Shown one piece after another: positions 45,397 through 53,031 of a DNA stretch of 64,000 nucleotides (its first letter is position 1; each line of letters opens with the position of its first letter). The position numbers and the translations under genes were made by a program. The notes under the pieces are model-generated. The model had not been told where the DNA came from. It did no database searches and was given only the letters and a program-made list of their open reading frames with translations. The stretch spans positions 8,085,001 to 8,149,000 of the forward strand of contig NZ_JAVDYB010000001.1 of NCBI RefSeq assembly GCF_031458235.1, read 5' to 3'. Source of the stretch: Catenuloplanes atrovinosus. Lineage in GTDB: Bacteria; Actinomycetota; Actinomycetes; Mycobacteriales; Micromonosporaceae.

Positions 45397-46980
45397 CTAG
45401 CGGCGCTCCGACATCCAGCCGCGAAGCATCTGCGCGACCTCGTCGGGCTGCTCGTCGACCATCCGCTCGATCTCCTTCTGGCGCATCGCGCGGTCCTCGG
45501 CGTGCTGGTCGTTGGCGCGCTCGATCTCGACCTGCGTGCTCATCATGGCGCGCCGGGCGCGCTCGGCCTCCTCCTCGGCGGCCAGGCGGGCCAGCTCCTC
45601 CTCGGTCAGGCGCTGGCGGCGGGCCCGGCGGCCGGCGCGCCACGCGATGAACACCAGGATCAGCAGGATCAGCACCACCGCGCCGGTCTTGGCCAGCGAC
45701 AGGTACGTGGCCTGCTTCTCCGCGGTGGTCGCCTGGGCCAGCGACGCGGCGGCGGCGTCCGCGGCCGTGGTGTCGAACGGCACGGCCGACACGGCGAGCG
45801 TGTCACCGCGGGCGGTGTCGATGCCGACCGCGGCCGCGACCTGCCTCTCCACCTCGGCCGGGTCCATGCCGCCCGCGACCTTGCTGTTGATGATGATGCC
45901 CATGTTGAGCTTCTTGAGCGAGCCACCGGCGGCCTTGCGGACCTCCTCGACCTTGTTGACCGCGTTGTTCCTGGTGTTGTCGGTGGCCTCGTAGTTGCCG
46001 CCGGCGCCCGCGGCGCCGTTCGGCACCTGGATGTTGTCCGGGCCGAGCACGCCGGCCGCGGTGTTGCCACCGTTGGAGTACGTCTCCCGGCTGTTGGACT
46101 CGGAGAGCGCCGGCACGGTCGGGTCGTAGCTGTACTTGGTGGATCGGGTCTCGGTGTTGTCGAAGTCCAGGTCCGCGGTGGTGGTGACGGTCGAGTTGCC
46201 CGGGCCGAGCACCGTGTCCAGCATCGCCTGGACCTTGTTGTTCATCTGGGTCTGGAATGCCGCGGTCCGCTGGTCGGAGTCGCCGCTGCCGGCGCCCACC
46301 GCGCTGCCGTCGCCGGCGGAGAGCACCTTGCCGGACGAGTCGGCCACGGTGACCGCGGTCGGGTCGAGGCCGTCGACGCTGGACGCGACCAGGTGGACGA
46401 CCGACTGGACCTGCTGGCTGTTCAGCGGGGTGTTGCCCTGCGCGGCGATCAGCACGGACGCGGTCGGCTTCTCCGCGTCGTCGGAGAAGACGTCCTTCTG
46501 CGGGATCGCCAGGTGCACGGTCGCGGCCTGGACGCCGTCGATCGCGCCGATGGTCTTGTTGAGCTCGCCCTCCAGCGCCCGCTGGTAGCCGACGTGCTGC
46601 ATGAACTCCGAGGTGGTGATGCCCTGCTCGTCCAGCAGCTTGTAGCCGGACTCGGAGTCGGCCGGCAGGCCTTCGCCGCTCATCTGAATCCGCAGGTCGT
46701 ACACCTGGTCCTGCGGAACCATGATGGTCGCGCCGCCGTCGGCGAGCTCGTACTCCACGCCCGCGGCCGTCAGACTCTCGACGATCGAACTCGCGTCCTC
46801 ACCGGAGAGGTTGTTGAACAACATCGCGTACGAGGGCTTCGCGGCCCACGTGGCGAAGAAGTAACCGCCGATGGCGAGCGCGAGGACCGCGAAGATCGTG
46901 ACGGCCTTCTGGCCGGTGGTGAAGGAGGAGAACGAGTCGGTCAGGCGGCGGACGGGCGCCGGAAGCCGGTTCTTCTGCAT
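45397..46980 (-). CDS. fliF: Flagellar MS-ring protein FliF
   Basis: 527 residues. The first membrane helix (KAVTIFAVLALAIGGYFF), ring-building YscJ/FliF domain (LSGEDASSIVESLTAAGVEYELADGGATIMVP), the beta-collar region and the second helix (GAVVLILLILVFIAWRAGRRARR) are seen, with a cytoplasmic FliG-binding tail. It is the base on which the motor assembles. Ends 1 bp from fliE. Confidence 0.96.
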   Translation of the reverse strand: MQKNRLPAPVRRLTDSFSSFTTGQKAVTIFAVLALAIGGYFFATWAAKPSYAMLFNNLSGEDASSIVESLTAAGVEYELADGGATIMVPQDQVYDLRIQMSGEGLPADSESGYKLLDEQGITTSEFMQHVGYQRALEGELNKTIGAIDGVQAATVHLAIPQKDVFSDDAEKPTASVLIAAQGNTPLNSQQVQSVVHLVASSVDGLDPTAVTVADSSGKVLSAGDGSAVGAGSGDSDQRTAAFQTQMNNKVQAMLDTVLGPGNSTVTTTADLDFDNTETRSTKYSYDPTVPALSESNSRETYSNGGNTAAGVLGPDNIQVPNGAAGAGGNYEATDNTRNNAVNKVEEVRKAAGGSLKKLNMGIIINSKVAGGMDPAEVERQVAAAVGIDTARGDTLAVSAVPFDTTAADAAAASLAQATTAEKQATYLSLAKTGAVVLILLILVFIAWRAGRRARRQRLTEEELARLAAEEEAERARRAMMSTQVEIERANDQHAEDRAMRQKEIERMVDEQPDEVAQMLRGWMSERR

Positions 46981-47303
46981 TAAGCCTGCATCCTCATGAT
47001 CTCTGTGAAGGCCTCAACGGCCTTGTTCCTGACTGCCACGGTGAGCTGCGTCGCCAGCGCCGCTTCGGTGCTGGCCATCGTGTAGGCGGCGGGATCCGAG
47101 AGAGTGCCGTTAGCGGCTTGTACAGCCAGCTCATCGGCACGGCCCTGCACCTTCTGAAGGTTTTCCAGGCCGTCGGTGAGCATCGAGGCGAAGCTCTCGC
47201 TGGGCCCGGAGACGGCCGGGGTGGAGGACGGCGCGGACGGCGCGACGGGTGCGATGGGCAGCGCGGCGCCGATTCCGGAGATGCCGGAAATAGGAGATGT
47301 CAT
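46980..47303 (-). CDS. fliE: Flagellar MS-ring/rod junction protein FliE
   Basis: 107 residues. SFASMLTDGLENLQKVQGRADELAVQAANGTLSDPAAYTMASTEAALATQLTVAVRNKAVEAFTEIMRMQ is the conserved FliE helix pair. It joins the MS ring to FlgB. ATG at 47303 shares one base with the flgC stop. The longer frame upstream runs through flgC and is not used. Confidence 0.94.
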   Translation of the reverse strand: MTSPISGISGIGAALPIAPVAPSAPSSTPAVSGPSESFASMLTDGLENLQKVQGRADELAVQAANGTLSDPAAYTMASTEAALATQLTVAVRNKAVEAFTEIMRMQA

Positions 47304-47701
47304 CAGGAGCCCTTCCCGAGCTGGATCGCGGCGTTGTAGGAGTCTTTGGCGCGTTCGACGACGGACAGGTTGGCCTGGTAGCCGCGCTGTGCCATGACCA
47401 GCTGGCCCATCTGGGAGCCGAGGTCGATGTCGGGCATGCGCACGTAGCCGTCGGCGTCGGCGAGCGGGTGGTTCGGGTCGTGCACCAGCCGGCCCTCGGC
47501 GCTGCCGAACGCGGCGCCACCGACCTGCACGCCGTTGCCGTCGCCGGCCTCCTGCGCGATGACGTAGCGCTCGCGGAACGCGGACTCGGACGTACGGGTG
47601 ACGGTGTTCATGTTCGCGACGTTGTCCGACACCGCGTCCAGCCACTTGCGGTAGACCGTGACGCCGGTGCTGGCGACGCCGATCGTGTTGAACGTGCTCA
47701 T
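47303..47701 (-). CDS. flgC: Flagellar proximal rod protein FlgC
   Basis: 132 residues: TVYRKWLDAVSDNVANMNT at the N-terminus (rod-family motif) and MGQLVMAQRGYQANLSVVERAKDSYNAAIQLG at the C-terminus, both typical of FlgC. It follows flgB by 11 bp. Confidence 0.95.
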   Translation of the reverse strand: MSTFNTIGVASTGVTVYRKWLDAVSDNVANMNTVTRTSESAFRERYVIAQEAGDGNGVQVGGAAFGSAEGRLVHDPNHPLADADGYVRMPDIDLGSQMGQLVMAQRGYQANLSVVERAKDSYNAAIQLGKGS

Positions 47702-47712
47702 CTGCTACCCCC

Positions 47713-48054
47713 TCAGCCCTTGAGAACCGTGCTGATCAGGCCGTACTTGCTGTCCAGCGCGCGCAGCGTGAGCTGGTACCGCATGGACGTGTCGACGTGC
47801 GACAGCGTCTCCTCGTCGAGGTTGACGTTGCTGCCGTTGAGCCGGGTCGGCTCCAGCGACCGGTCCACGGACGGCGCGACGCGGGCCGGCCGGCCCGAAT
47901 CGACGGCCTGGGAGAGCGCCTCCTCGAACTTCACCTTCTGGGCGTGGTAGCCCGGCGTCTCGATGTTGGCGATGTTGTTCGCGATCGCCTTCTGGCGGGC
48001 GGCGAGCCCGTTCACGGCGATGCGCAGCGCGGACGACGTGACATCGTCGAACAC
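47713..48054 (-). CDS. flgB: Flagellar proximal rod protein FlgB
   Basis: 113 residues. IAVNGLAARQKAIANNIANIETPGYHAQKVKFEEAL is the FlgB rod motif. GTG at 48054 is chosen because AAAGGAG lies 8 bp upstream; the longer frame covers the promoter leader. It is the first gene of the flgBC-fliEFGHIJ transcript, with a FliA-type promoter about 80 bp upstream. Confidence 0.94.
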   Translation of the reverse strand: MFDDVTSSALRIAVNGLAARQKAIANNIANIETPGYHAQKVKFEEALSQAVDSGRPARVAPSVDRSLEPTRLNGSNVNLDEETLSHVDTSMRYQLTLRALDSKYGLISTVLKG

Positions 48055-48132
48055 GGCAGCGACTCCTTTCCCCTCGCGTGGCCGCCGGTCCCTGGCGCGT
48101 GGTGCCCGAGCGATCCGTGCTCGTGTCCTTCC

Positions 48133-48159
48133 CATCGGCCACGCACGGCCGGGCTTGAG
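48133..48159 (-). promoter_or_regulatory. FliA-type promoter of the flgB transcript
   Basis: Minus strand CTCAA, 15 bp, GCCGATG(G), about 75 bp upstream of the flgB start. Confidence 0.7.
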
Positions 48160-48166
48160 GCCGCGT

Positions 48167-48184
48167 CGGTAGCCGTCCGGGTGC
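48167..48184 (-). promoter_or_regulatory. Activator-type box upstream of the flgB promoter
   Basis: Minus strand GCACCCG-GACG-GCTACCG, ending 7 bp before the -35 CTCAA. Half-sites are 11 bp apart, on the same helix face. Confidence 0.65.
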
Positions 48185-48223
48185 GGGCCTCGGATCTCGC
48201 GCTATCGAGTTGTCAAGAAACGT

Positions 48224-48256
48224 GTCCCACGGACCCGAGACTCGGATCCGTGGGAC
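48224..48256 (-). terminator. Terminator before the flgB promoter
   Basis: Stem GTCCCACGGA / TCCGTGGGAC with an inner CCGAG/CTCGG pair, followed on the minus strand by ACGTTTCTT. It ends the fliC-fliD-fliS transcript 27 bp after the last stop. Confidence 0.8.
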
Positions 48257-48282
48257 GAAGGGCACTTCATGGTGGGTACGGC

Positions 48283-48624
48283 TCACATGGCGCAGTCCAG
48301 GTAGGCCGGGCGGGACGGCATCGAGTCGCGGGTCTCCACCTTCGCCACGGCGGCCACCTGCCGGCGCGTGCCGACCAGGCGCTGCGCCAGCTCCTGGGCG
48401 GCCGCGGTCTGCCGGCGCAGGATGCCGTCCGCGCGCGGCCGCAGGTCCAGCGGCAGCGGGCCGAGCCCCTCCGGCGGCGACCAGGGGTCGACCACCGGCG
48501 CGTCGTCGATCCGGTGCACGTCGGCCAGCAGCGTCTCCACGGCGGCGACGTCCAGCTCCAGGCGGTCGAGCGCCTCCGTCCAGGCCGACCGCCAGCTCTC
48601 CTCCGTGCCGTGTGGGGTGTTCAT
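48283..48624 (-). CDS. Small protein downstream of fliS
   Basis: 113 residues, acidic and mostly helical (SWRSAWTEALDRLELDVAAVETLLADV ... RRQTAAAQELAQRLVGTRRQVAAVAKV), with a Pro-rich centre. No family is recognised by name. It starts 8 bp after the fliS stop, the place where fliT or other filament chaperones usually lie, so a chaperone role is a positional guess. Confidence 0.65.
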   Translation of the reverse strand: MNTPHGTEESWRSAWTEALDRLELDVAAVETLLADVHRIDDAPVVDPWSPPEGLGPLPLDLRPRADGILRRQTAAAQELAQRLVGTRRQVAAVAKVETRDSMPSRPAYLDCAM

Positions 48625-48632
48625 GGCTCTGC

Positions 48633-49016
48633 TCAGCCGGCCGTCGCGGGCTGCGCGGCCGCCTCCCGCCAGGCGTCCCGGACCGGCTCGATCTGCTCCC
48701 GGACCAGCCGGGCGCGGGCGGCGTCACCGCTGACGTTCGCGCCGATCAGCTCCGTCAGCCAGTACGCGTACAGCGCGGCCAGTCCGGCCGCGCCGGACCA
48801 GACGGACATGTCGAGCGTCGAGCGCAGCTCGATGATGATCTCCTGGGCGTGCTGGAGCCGGTCCGAGCCGGTGGTCCGGTCGCCGGCCAGCAGCGCCTCC
48901 TCGCCCTGTGCCACGTCGAGCACCAGGCGGTCGTAGAGCATCACCAGCAACCGCCCGGGCGAGGCGGTGTTGATGGAGTCGTTGAGGTACGGATTCCGCA
49001 GGGCCGGGCTGGTCAT
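48633..49016 (-). CDS. fliS: Flagellin chaperone FliS
   Basis: 127 residues, four-helix bundle. NPYLNDSINTASPGRLLVMLYDRLVLDVAQGEEAL is the FliS signature, and a second conserved region contains LRSTLDMSVWSGAAGLAALYAYW. It keeps flagellin unfolded for export and interacts with FliW/CsrA control in Gram-positives. It lies 14 bp after fliD. Confidence 0.93.
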   Translation of the reverse strand: MTSPALRNPYLNDSINTASPGRLLVMLYDRLVLDVAQGEEALLAGDRTTGSDRLQHAQEIIIELRSTLDMSVWSGAAGLAALYAYWLTELIGANVSGDAARARLVREQIEPVRDAWREAAAQPATAG

Positions 49017-49030
49017 CTCGGGTCATCCCC

Positions 49031-50332
49031 CTACAGGCTGGCGAGCTGTCCGGACAGCCAGCTGGACTGGTTGTTCAAGGAACTGAGCGAGGTCTCCATC
49101 GCGGAGAACTGCCGGGTCAGCGCGAGCTTGCGCGCGGCCAGGCGGACGTCCCAGCCGCTGATCTGGTCGTTCATGTTGTCGATCAGCGACTTGCGGCCGT
49201 TGATCACGTCCGTGACGCCGTTCTGGGACGCGTCCGACAGCTCCTTGACCTTGGTGGCGTACGAGGTGGTGGCCGTCTTGATCGCGTCCGGGTCCGCCTC
49301 GTAGGTGGCCTTGAACTTCGTCTCGTCGAAGGAGACCGTGCCGTCCCGGGTGAGCGAGATGCCCAGCTTGGAGAGGCTGCCGAAGCCGTCCAACCCGCCG
49401 CTGACCGTGCCGAGCAGCTTCTGGCTGATCTGCCGCACGGAGAAGTCGCCGGTCAGCGCCGCCGCGGAGGACTTGCTGGCCGAGGTGTTGTACGCGGTCT
49501 GCTTGTTGATCTCGGAGAACGCGCCGTTCATCGCGTCCACCATCGACTTCACCTTCGCGGTGATCGCCGAGGTGTCCGAGGCGACGTCGACCCTGACGCC
49601 GGTCTCGCCCTCCTTGGTGACGGTGATCGAGGTGCCGGTGATGAGGTTGCCGAACGTGTTGCTGGTGCTGGTGACCGCGTAGCCGCCGTCCGCGTCCGCG
49701 CCGCCCACCTGGAGCTTCGCGTCGGTGGCCGCGGTCGGCGTCTTGACCTCGGTGTCGAAGCCGCCGTCGATGGTGAAGCCGTTGGCGACGCCGGCCTTGG
49801 TGGAACTCAGCTGCAGGACGCTCTCGCCGCCCTCCAGCGCCACCACGGTGGCCTTGATCCCGAGACCGGCGCCGTTGATCGCGCTGGCGATGCCGGCGAG
49901 CGAGCGGTCCGCGGAGATGTCGACGCTGGACTGGGTGCCGTCACCCTTGGTGATGGTGAGGCTGCTGTGGCTGGTGGCGTCGCCGGTGCTCACGGCGCGC
50001 GTGGTGGAGACCTGCGCCTTGGCCAGCGAGATCACGTCGAACGTGACGGTGCCGGTCTGCGTGGTGTTCGCGCTCGCGGTGGTGGCGGTGACGGTGCTGC
50101 TGCTGGAGGTGGCCTTCGCGGAGCGCCAGGTGGCGAGCTTGCCGAGCTCGTCGGCCGCGGTCTCGATCGCGGCCAGCTTGGTGTTCACGGACTGGTAGGC
50201 GGTGACCGCCTTCTCCTCCGTGCTGACCTTGGACTTCAGCCGGGTCTGACCGACCGCCTCGACCTGCATGAGCTGCGTGACGAGCGAGTTGGTGTCCATG
50301 CCGCTGACGAGGCCGCTGACGCTGGTGGTCAC
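49031..50332 (-). CDS. fliD: Flagellar filament cap protein FliD
   Basis: 433 residues. The N-terminal SGLVSGMDTNSLVTQLMQVEAVGQTRLKSKVSTEEKAVTAYQSVNTKLAAIE matches FliD, and a C-terminal coiled coil (YATKVKELSDASQNGVTDVINGRKSLIDNMNDQISGWDVRLAARKLALTRQFSAMETSLSSLNNQSSWL) ends the protein. It caps the filament and folds flagellin into place. GTG at 50332 has GGAGGGG upstream. Confidence 0.94.
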   Translation of the reverse strand: MTTSVSGLVSGMDTNSLVTQLMQVEAVGQTRLKSKVSTEEKAVTAYQSVNTKLAAIETAADELGKLATWRSAKATSSSSTVTATTASANTTQTGTVTFDVISLAKAQVSTTRAVSTGDATSHSSLTITKGDGTQSSVDISADRSLAGIASAINGAGLGIKATVVALEGGESVLQLSSTKAGVANGFTIDGGFDTEVKTPTAATDAKLQVGGADADGGYAVTSTSNTFGNLITGTSITVTKEGETGVRVDVASDTSAITAKVKSMVDAMNGAFSEINKQTAYNTSASKSSAAALTGDFSVRQISQKLLGTVSGGLDGFGSLSKLGISLTRDGTVSFDETKFKATYEADPDAIKTATTSYATKVKELSDASQNGVTDVINGRKSLIDNMNDQISGWDVRLAARKLALTRQFSAMETSLSSLNNQSSWLSGQLASL

Positions 50333-50460
50333 GGTGCAGTCCCCTCCGAAGGTAGGGAATGAAACTTCATGGGATGAGGGCGGCCGGCGCCGTCTGCCAG
50401 CCGCCCCCACCTATTCGATTGTGCGAAGCGATTTTCAGTTCATTAAGTTGTTGTGTGGCC

Positions 50461-51294
50461 TTAGCGGAGCAGCGACAGAACGCCCTGCGGGGCCTGGTTC
50501 GCCTGGGCCAGCATGGAGGTGCCAGCCTGCGACAGGATCTGGGCCCGCGTGAACGAGACCATCTCCTGGGCCATGTCGGTGTCACGGATACGCGACTCCG
50601 ACGCCGACAGGTTCTCGACCGACACGTTCAGGTTGTTGATCGTGTGCTCGAGGCGGTTCTGGTAAGCACCGAGCGTCGCACGGGTGGTGGAGACGTTCGT
50701 GATGGCGGTGTCGATGGCCGCGAGGGCCGTGTCGGCACCACCAGCGGCGACCAGGTCCTGGCCGCCGACGCCCAGACCGGTGGAGTCCATGGCCTGGGTG
50801 ATCGCCACCTGGAACTTGCCACCCGTGGTGGTGACGTCCTTCCAGTCCACCTGGAAGTCGCCGGAGTAGGAACCGTCGAGCAGCTTCTGGGACCCGAACT
50901 TGGTGGTGTTCGCGATCCGGTCCAGCTCCTTGCCCAGCTCCTGGAACTCGGTGTTGCTGGCGGTACGCGCGTCCGTGTCGTTGGAACCGGACGACGACGC
51001 CTGCACGGACAGGTCACGCATACGCTGCAGGATGCTGTGCACCTCGGTGAGCGCACCCTCAGCGGTCTGCACGACGCTGATACCGTCCTGCGCGTTACGA
51101 ACGGCGACCTTCAGGCCACCGGTCTGGGCGCGCAGGCCCTCGCTGATGCTCAGACCAGCCGCGTCGTCGGCCGCCCGGTTGATCCGGAAACCGCTGGACA
51201 GCTTCTCCAGCGACTTGGACATCTGGCCGTCGGTGACGGACAGGTTCCGGTAGGCGTTCTGCGCGGCGATGTTCTGGTTGATGCGAAGACCCAT
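50461..51294 (-). CDS. fliC: Flagellin
   Basis: 277 residues, a short flagellin. The D0/D1 N-terminal ([56 protein letters not shown]) and C-terminal ([64 protein letters not shown]) parts are well conserved; the outer domain is small (about 100 residues). AAGGAGGAA precedes the ATG. Its own FliA-type promoter lies about 60 bp upstream. CsrA/FliW may control its translation. Confidence 0.97.
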   Translation of the reverse strand: MGLRINQNIAAQNAYRNLSVTDGQMSKSLEKLSSGFRINRAADDAAGLSISEGLRAQTGGLKVAVRNAQDGISVVQTAEGALTEVHSILQRMRDLSVQASSSGSNDTDARTASNTEFQELGKELDRIANTTKFGSQKLLDGSYSGDFQVDWKDVTTTGGKFQVAITQAMDSTGLGVGGQDLVAAGGADTALAAIDTAITNVSTTRATLGAYQNRLEHTINNLNVSVENLSASESRIRDTDMAQEMVSFTRAQILSQAGTSMLAQANQAPQGVLSLLR

Positions 51295-51355
51295 TTTGAA
51301 TTCCTCCTTGATATCGGGTCCGTGTGCGGCACTTCCGTGCGCCGTACGCCATGAC

Positions 51356-51383
51356 TATTCGGCGTGCCGGTCCCGCTCTTGAG
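51356..51383 (-). promoter_or_regulatory. FliA-type promoter of fliC
   Basis: Minus strand CTCAA, 15 bp, GCCGAATA. It is the best match to the FliA/WhiG pattern in the window and directly upstream of flagellin, the typical FliA target. Confidence 0.82.
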
Positions 51384-51455
51384 ATTTCACGAGAGACTTT
51401 CTGGCTTTCCGATCCGGCGCCCGCGGGCCCGGGGTAGAGCAGCCACCTCTGATGC

Positions 51456-52331
51456 TCAGGCCGCTATCGCGATCGGCACCCCGTGATGATCGGTGAAGGC
51501 CAGCCGGGTGTGCAGGTTTCCGAGCGAGCCGACCTCCTGGTAATAGGTGGCGCGCCGGCGGGCCACGCACCCGTCCTTGCGGTCGGTGCGGTCCAGCAGC
51601 TCCGGGTCGAGGTGCGTGTTGAGCCCGTCCCGCAGCAGGGTCAGCGCCTCCGCGCGCAGCTGGGACACCCGCGACTCGGTCACGCCGAGCTCGGCCGCGA
51701 TCGTGGCCATCGGCCGCTCCTGCATGAAGTAGCCGTTGACCACCGTGCGCAGCCGGTCCGGCAGCGCCGCGATCGCGTTGTGCAGGTAGCCGATCCGCTC
51801 GCGGTGCAGCAGCAGGTCCTCCGGGCCGGCGGTCCGCTCGGTGACCATGTCCTCCGCCGCGCCGGTGGTGAAGCCCTGGAGGCTGAGCACGACCGCGCGC
51901 TGCACGTCGTCCTCGACCTCCTTCAGCTCGTCCACCGCGATGCCGAGGAACCCGGCCAGTTCCTGCTGGGTCGGCGTGCGGCCGAGCGTGGCGGTCAGCT
52001 CCTGGCGCGCGGTGTCGGTCTTCCGGGCCCGGGACCGTACGGACCGGGATGCCCAGTCCAGGTGGCGCAGCTCGTCGAGGAGGGCGCCCCGCACGCGGGT
52101 GGCGGCGAACCGGGCGAACGGGATGCCGCGCGACGGATCGAAGCCGCGCGCGGCCGTGACCAGCGCGGCGAGGCCGGCCGAGGTCAGGTCGTCGCGATTG
52201 ACGTGCGAGGGCACCCGGCTGAGCATGTCGCGGACCAGGTGGCCGACGAGCGGGATGTGTTCCCGGATCAGATGTTCCTGCTCGTGGGCGGTGGCGACGT
52301 TCGCAGCGGTGGCTGCGGCGACGGCGGTCAT
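51456..52331 (-). CDS. fliA: FliA-family RNA polymerase sigma factor
   Basis: 291 residues of the sigma-28/WhiG family. Region 2 (IPLVGHLVRDMLSRVPSHVNRDDLTSAGLAALVTAARGFDPSRGIPFARFAATRVRGALLDELR), region 3 (RTPTQQELAGFLGI) and region 4 with a helix-turn-helix (ATIAAELGVTESRVSQLRAEAL) are present. About 50 extra residues follow region 4 (from NTHLDPELL to the end) and are unusual for FliA. ATG at 52331 with GGGGGAA upstream. It is divergent from flgN; no flgM is found in the window. Confidence 0.93.
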   Translation of the reverse strand: MTAVAAATAANVATAHEQEHLIREHIPLVGHLVRDMLSRVPSHVNRDDLTSAGLAALVTAARGFDPSRGIPFARFAATRVRGALLDELRHLDWASRSVRSRARKTDTARQELTATLGRTPTQQELAGFLGIAVDELKEVEDDVQRAVVLSLQGFTTGAAEDMVTERTAGPEDLLLHRERIGYLHNAIAALPDRLRTVVNGYFMQERPMATIAAELGVTESRVSQLRAEALTLLRDGLNTHLDPELLDRTDRKDGCVARRRATYYQEVGSLGNLHTRLAFTDHHGVPIAIAA

Positions 52332-52372
52332 GGAGATTCCCCCTCAGGCGTAGGCCCACGCGCGCGCGGGCT

Positions 52373-52385
52373 GTTCACCGTGAAC
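52373..52385. promoter_or_regulatory. Palindrome upstream of fliA
   Basis: GTTCAC-C-GTGAAC, a perfect 13-bp palindrome 42 bp before the fliA start. It could be an operator or a leader hairpin. Confidence 0.4.
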
Positions 52386-52428
52386 AAGAGAAACTCTCTG
52401 TTACTCAGGGTGCTGTGTCCGTGACTTA

Positions 52429-52446
52429 CGGTTGCCATTTGGTTGC
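52429..52446 (-). promoter_or_regulatory. Activator-type box between fliA and flgN
   Basis: Minus strand GCAACCA-AATG-GCAACCG, half-sites 11 bp apart. The orientation matches that of the flgB and flbD boxes and points toward fliA, whose start is 98 bp away. Confidence 0.6.
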
Positions 52447-52476
52447 ATCCGGCCCGGAATCCTCAGGTCGAAACCC

Positions 52477-52504
52477 CTCATGGGCGGTCCTGTGCTGCCG
52501 ACGG
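52477..52504 (+). promoter_or_regulatory. FliA-type promoter of flgN-flgK-flgL-fliW-csrA
   Basis: CTCAT, 15 bp, GCCGACGG, about 45 bp upstream of the flgN start. Confidence 0.65.
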
Positions 52505-52548
52505 GCAAGGACGAACAGGGGACATCGTCCGGCAGTCGGGAGGCGCGC

Positions 52549-53031
52549 GTGAGCTTGATCGAACTGTCCAGCGTCCTGTGGCGAACCCGGGAGCTGATGG
52601 AGCTGCTGCTCTTCAAGCTCGAGGAGGAGCAGGTGCTGCTGGCCTCCGGCCGCTCGCGGTGGCTCGCGCACGCCACCCGCGAGGTCGAGATGGTCCTCGA
52701 GCAGATGCGCGAGACCGAGGTCATCCGCGCCGCCCACGCGCAGGCGGCCGCGGTCGAGCTCGGGCTTCCGGCCGAAGCCAGCCTGGGAGAGATCGCCGAC
52801 GCGGCGGCCGCGCCGTGGAGCGACCTCCTCCATGAACACCGTAAGTCATTTCTGACCCTCACCGCGGAGATCAGCGGTCTTGCCGCCACCAACCGTGACC
52901 TGCTCTCAGCCGGGCAGCGCGCGGCGCGCGAGACCATGATGATCATCGCCGGTTCCGTCGAGACGTACGGCTCGAAGGGTCAGTCCGTGTCCGTCGGCCA
53001 CCGTGCCCGCCTAGTGGATGAGGCGATTTGA
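52549..53031 (+). CDS. flgN: FlgN-type export chaperone for hook-associated proteins
   Basis: 160 residues, helical. LIELSSVLWRTRELMELLLFKLEEEQVLLASGRSRWLAHATREVEMVLEQMRETEVIRA matches FlgN. It is the chaperone for FlgK and FlgL, whose genes follow directly. GTG at 52549 is preceded by GGGAGG. Its stop overlaps the flgK ATG by one base. Confidence 0.9.
   Translation: MSLIELSSVLWRTRELMELLLFKLEEEQVLLASGRSRWLAHATREVEMVLEQMRETEVIRAAHAQAAAVELGLPAEASLGEIADAAAAPWSDLLHEHRKSFLTLTAEISGLAATNRDLLSAGQRAARETMMIIAGSVETYGSKGQSVSVGHRARLVDEAI

Noticed and set aside
50400-50440. FliA-type promoter upstream of fliD
   Set aside because: Only a weak ACTGA / ATCGAATA pair is present on the minus strand; fliD can be read through from fliC, so I do not call it.
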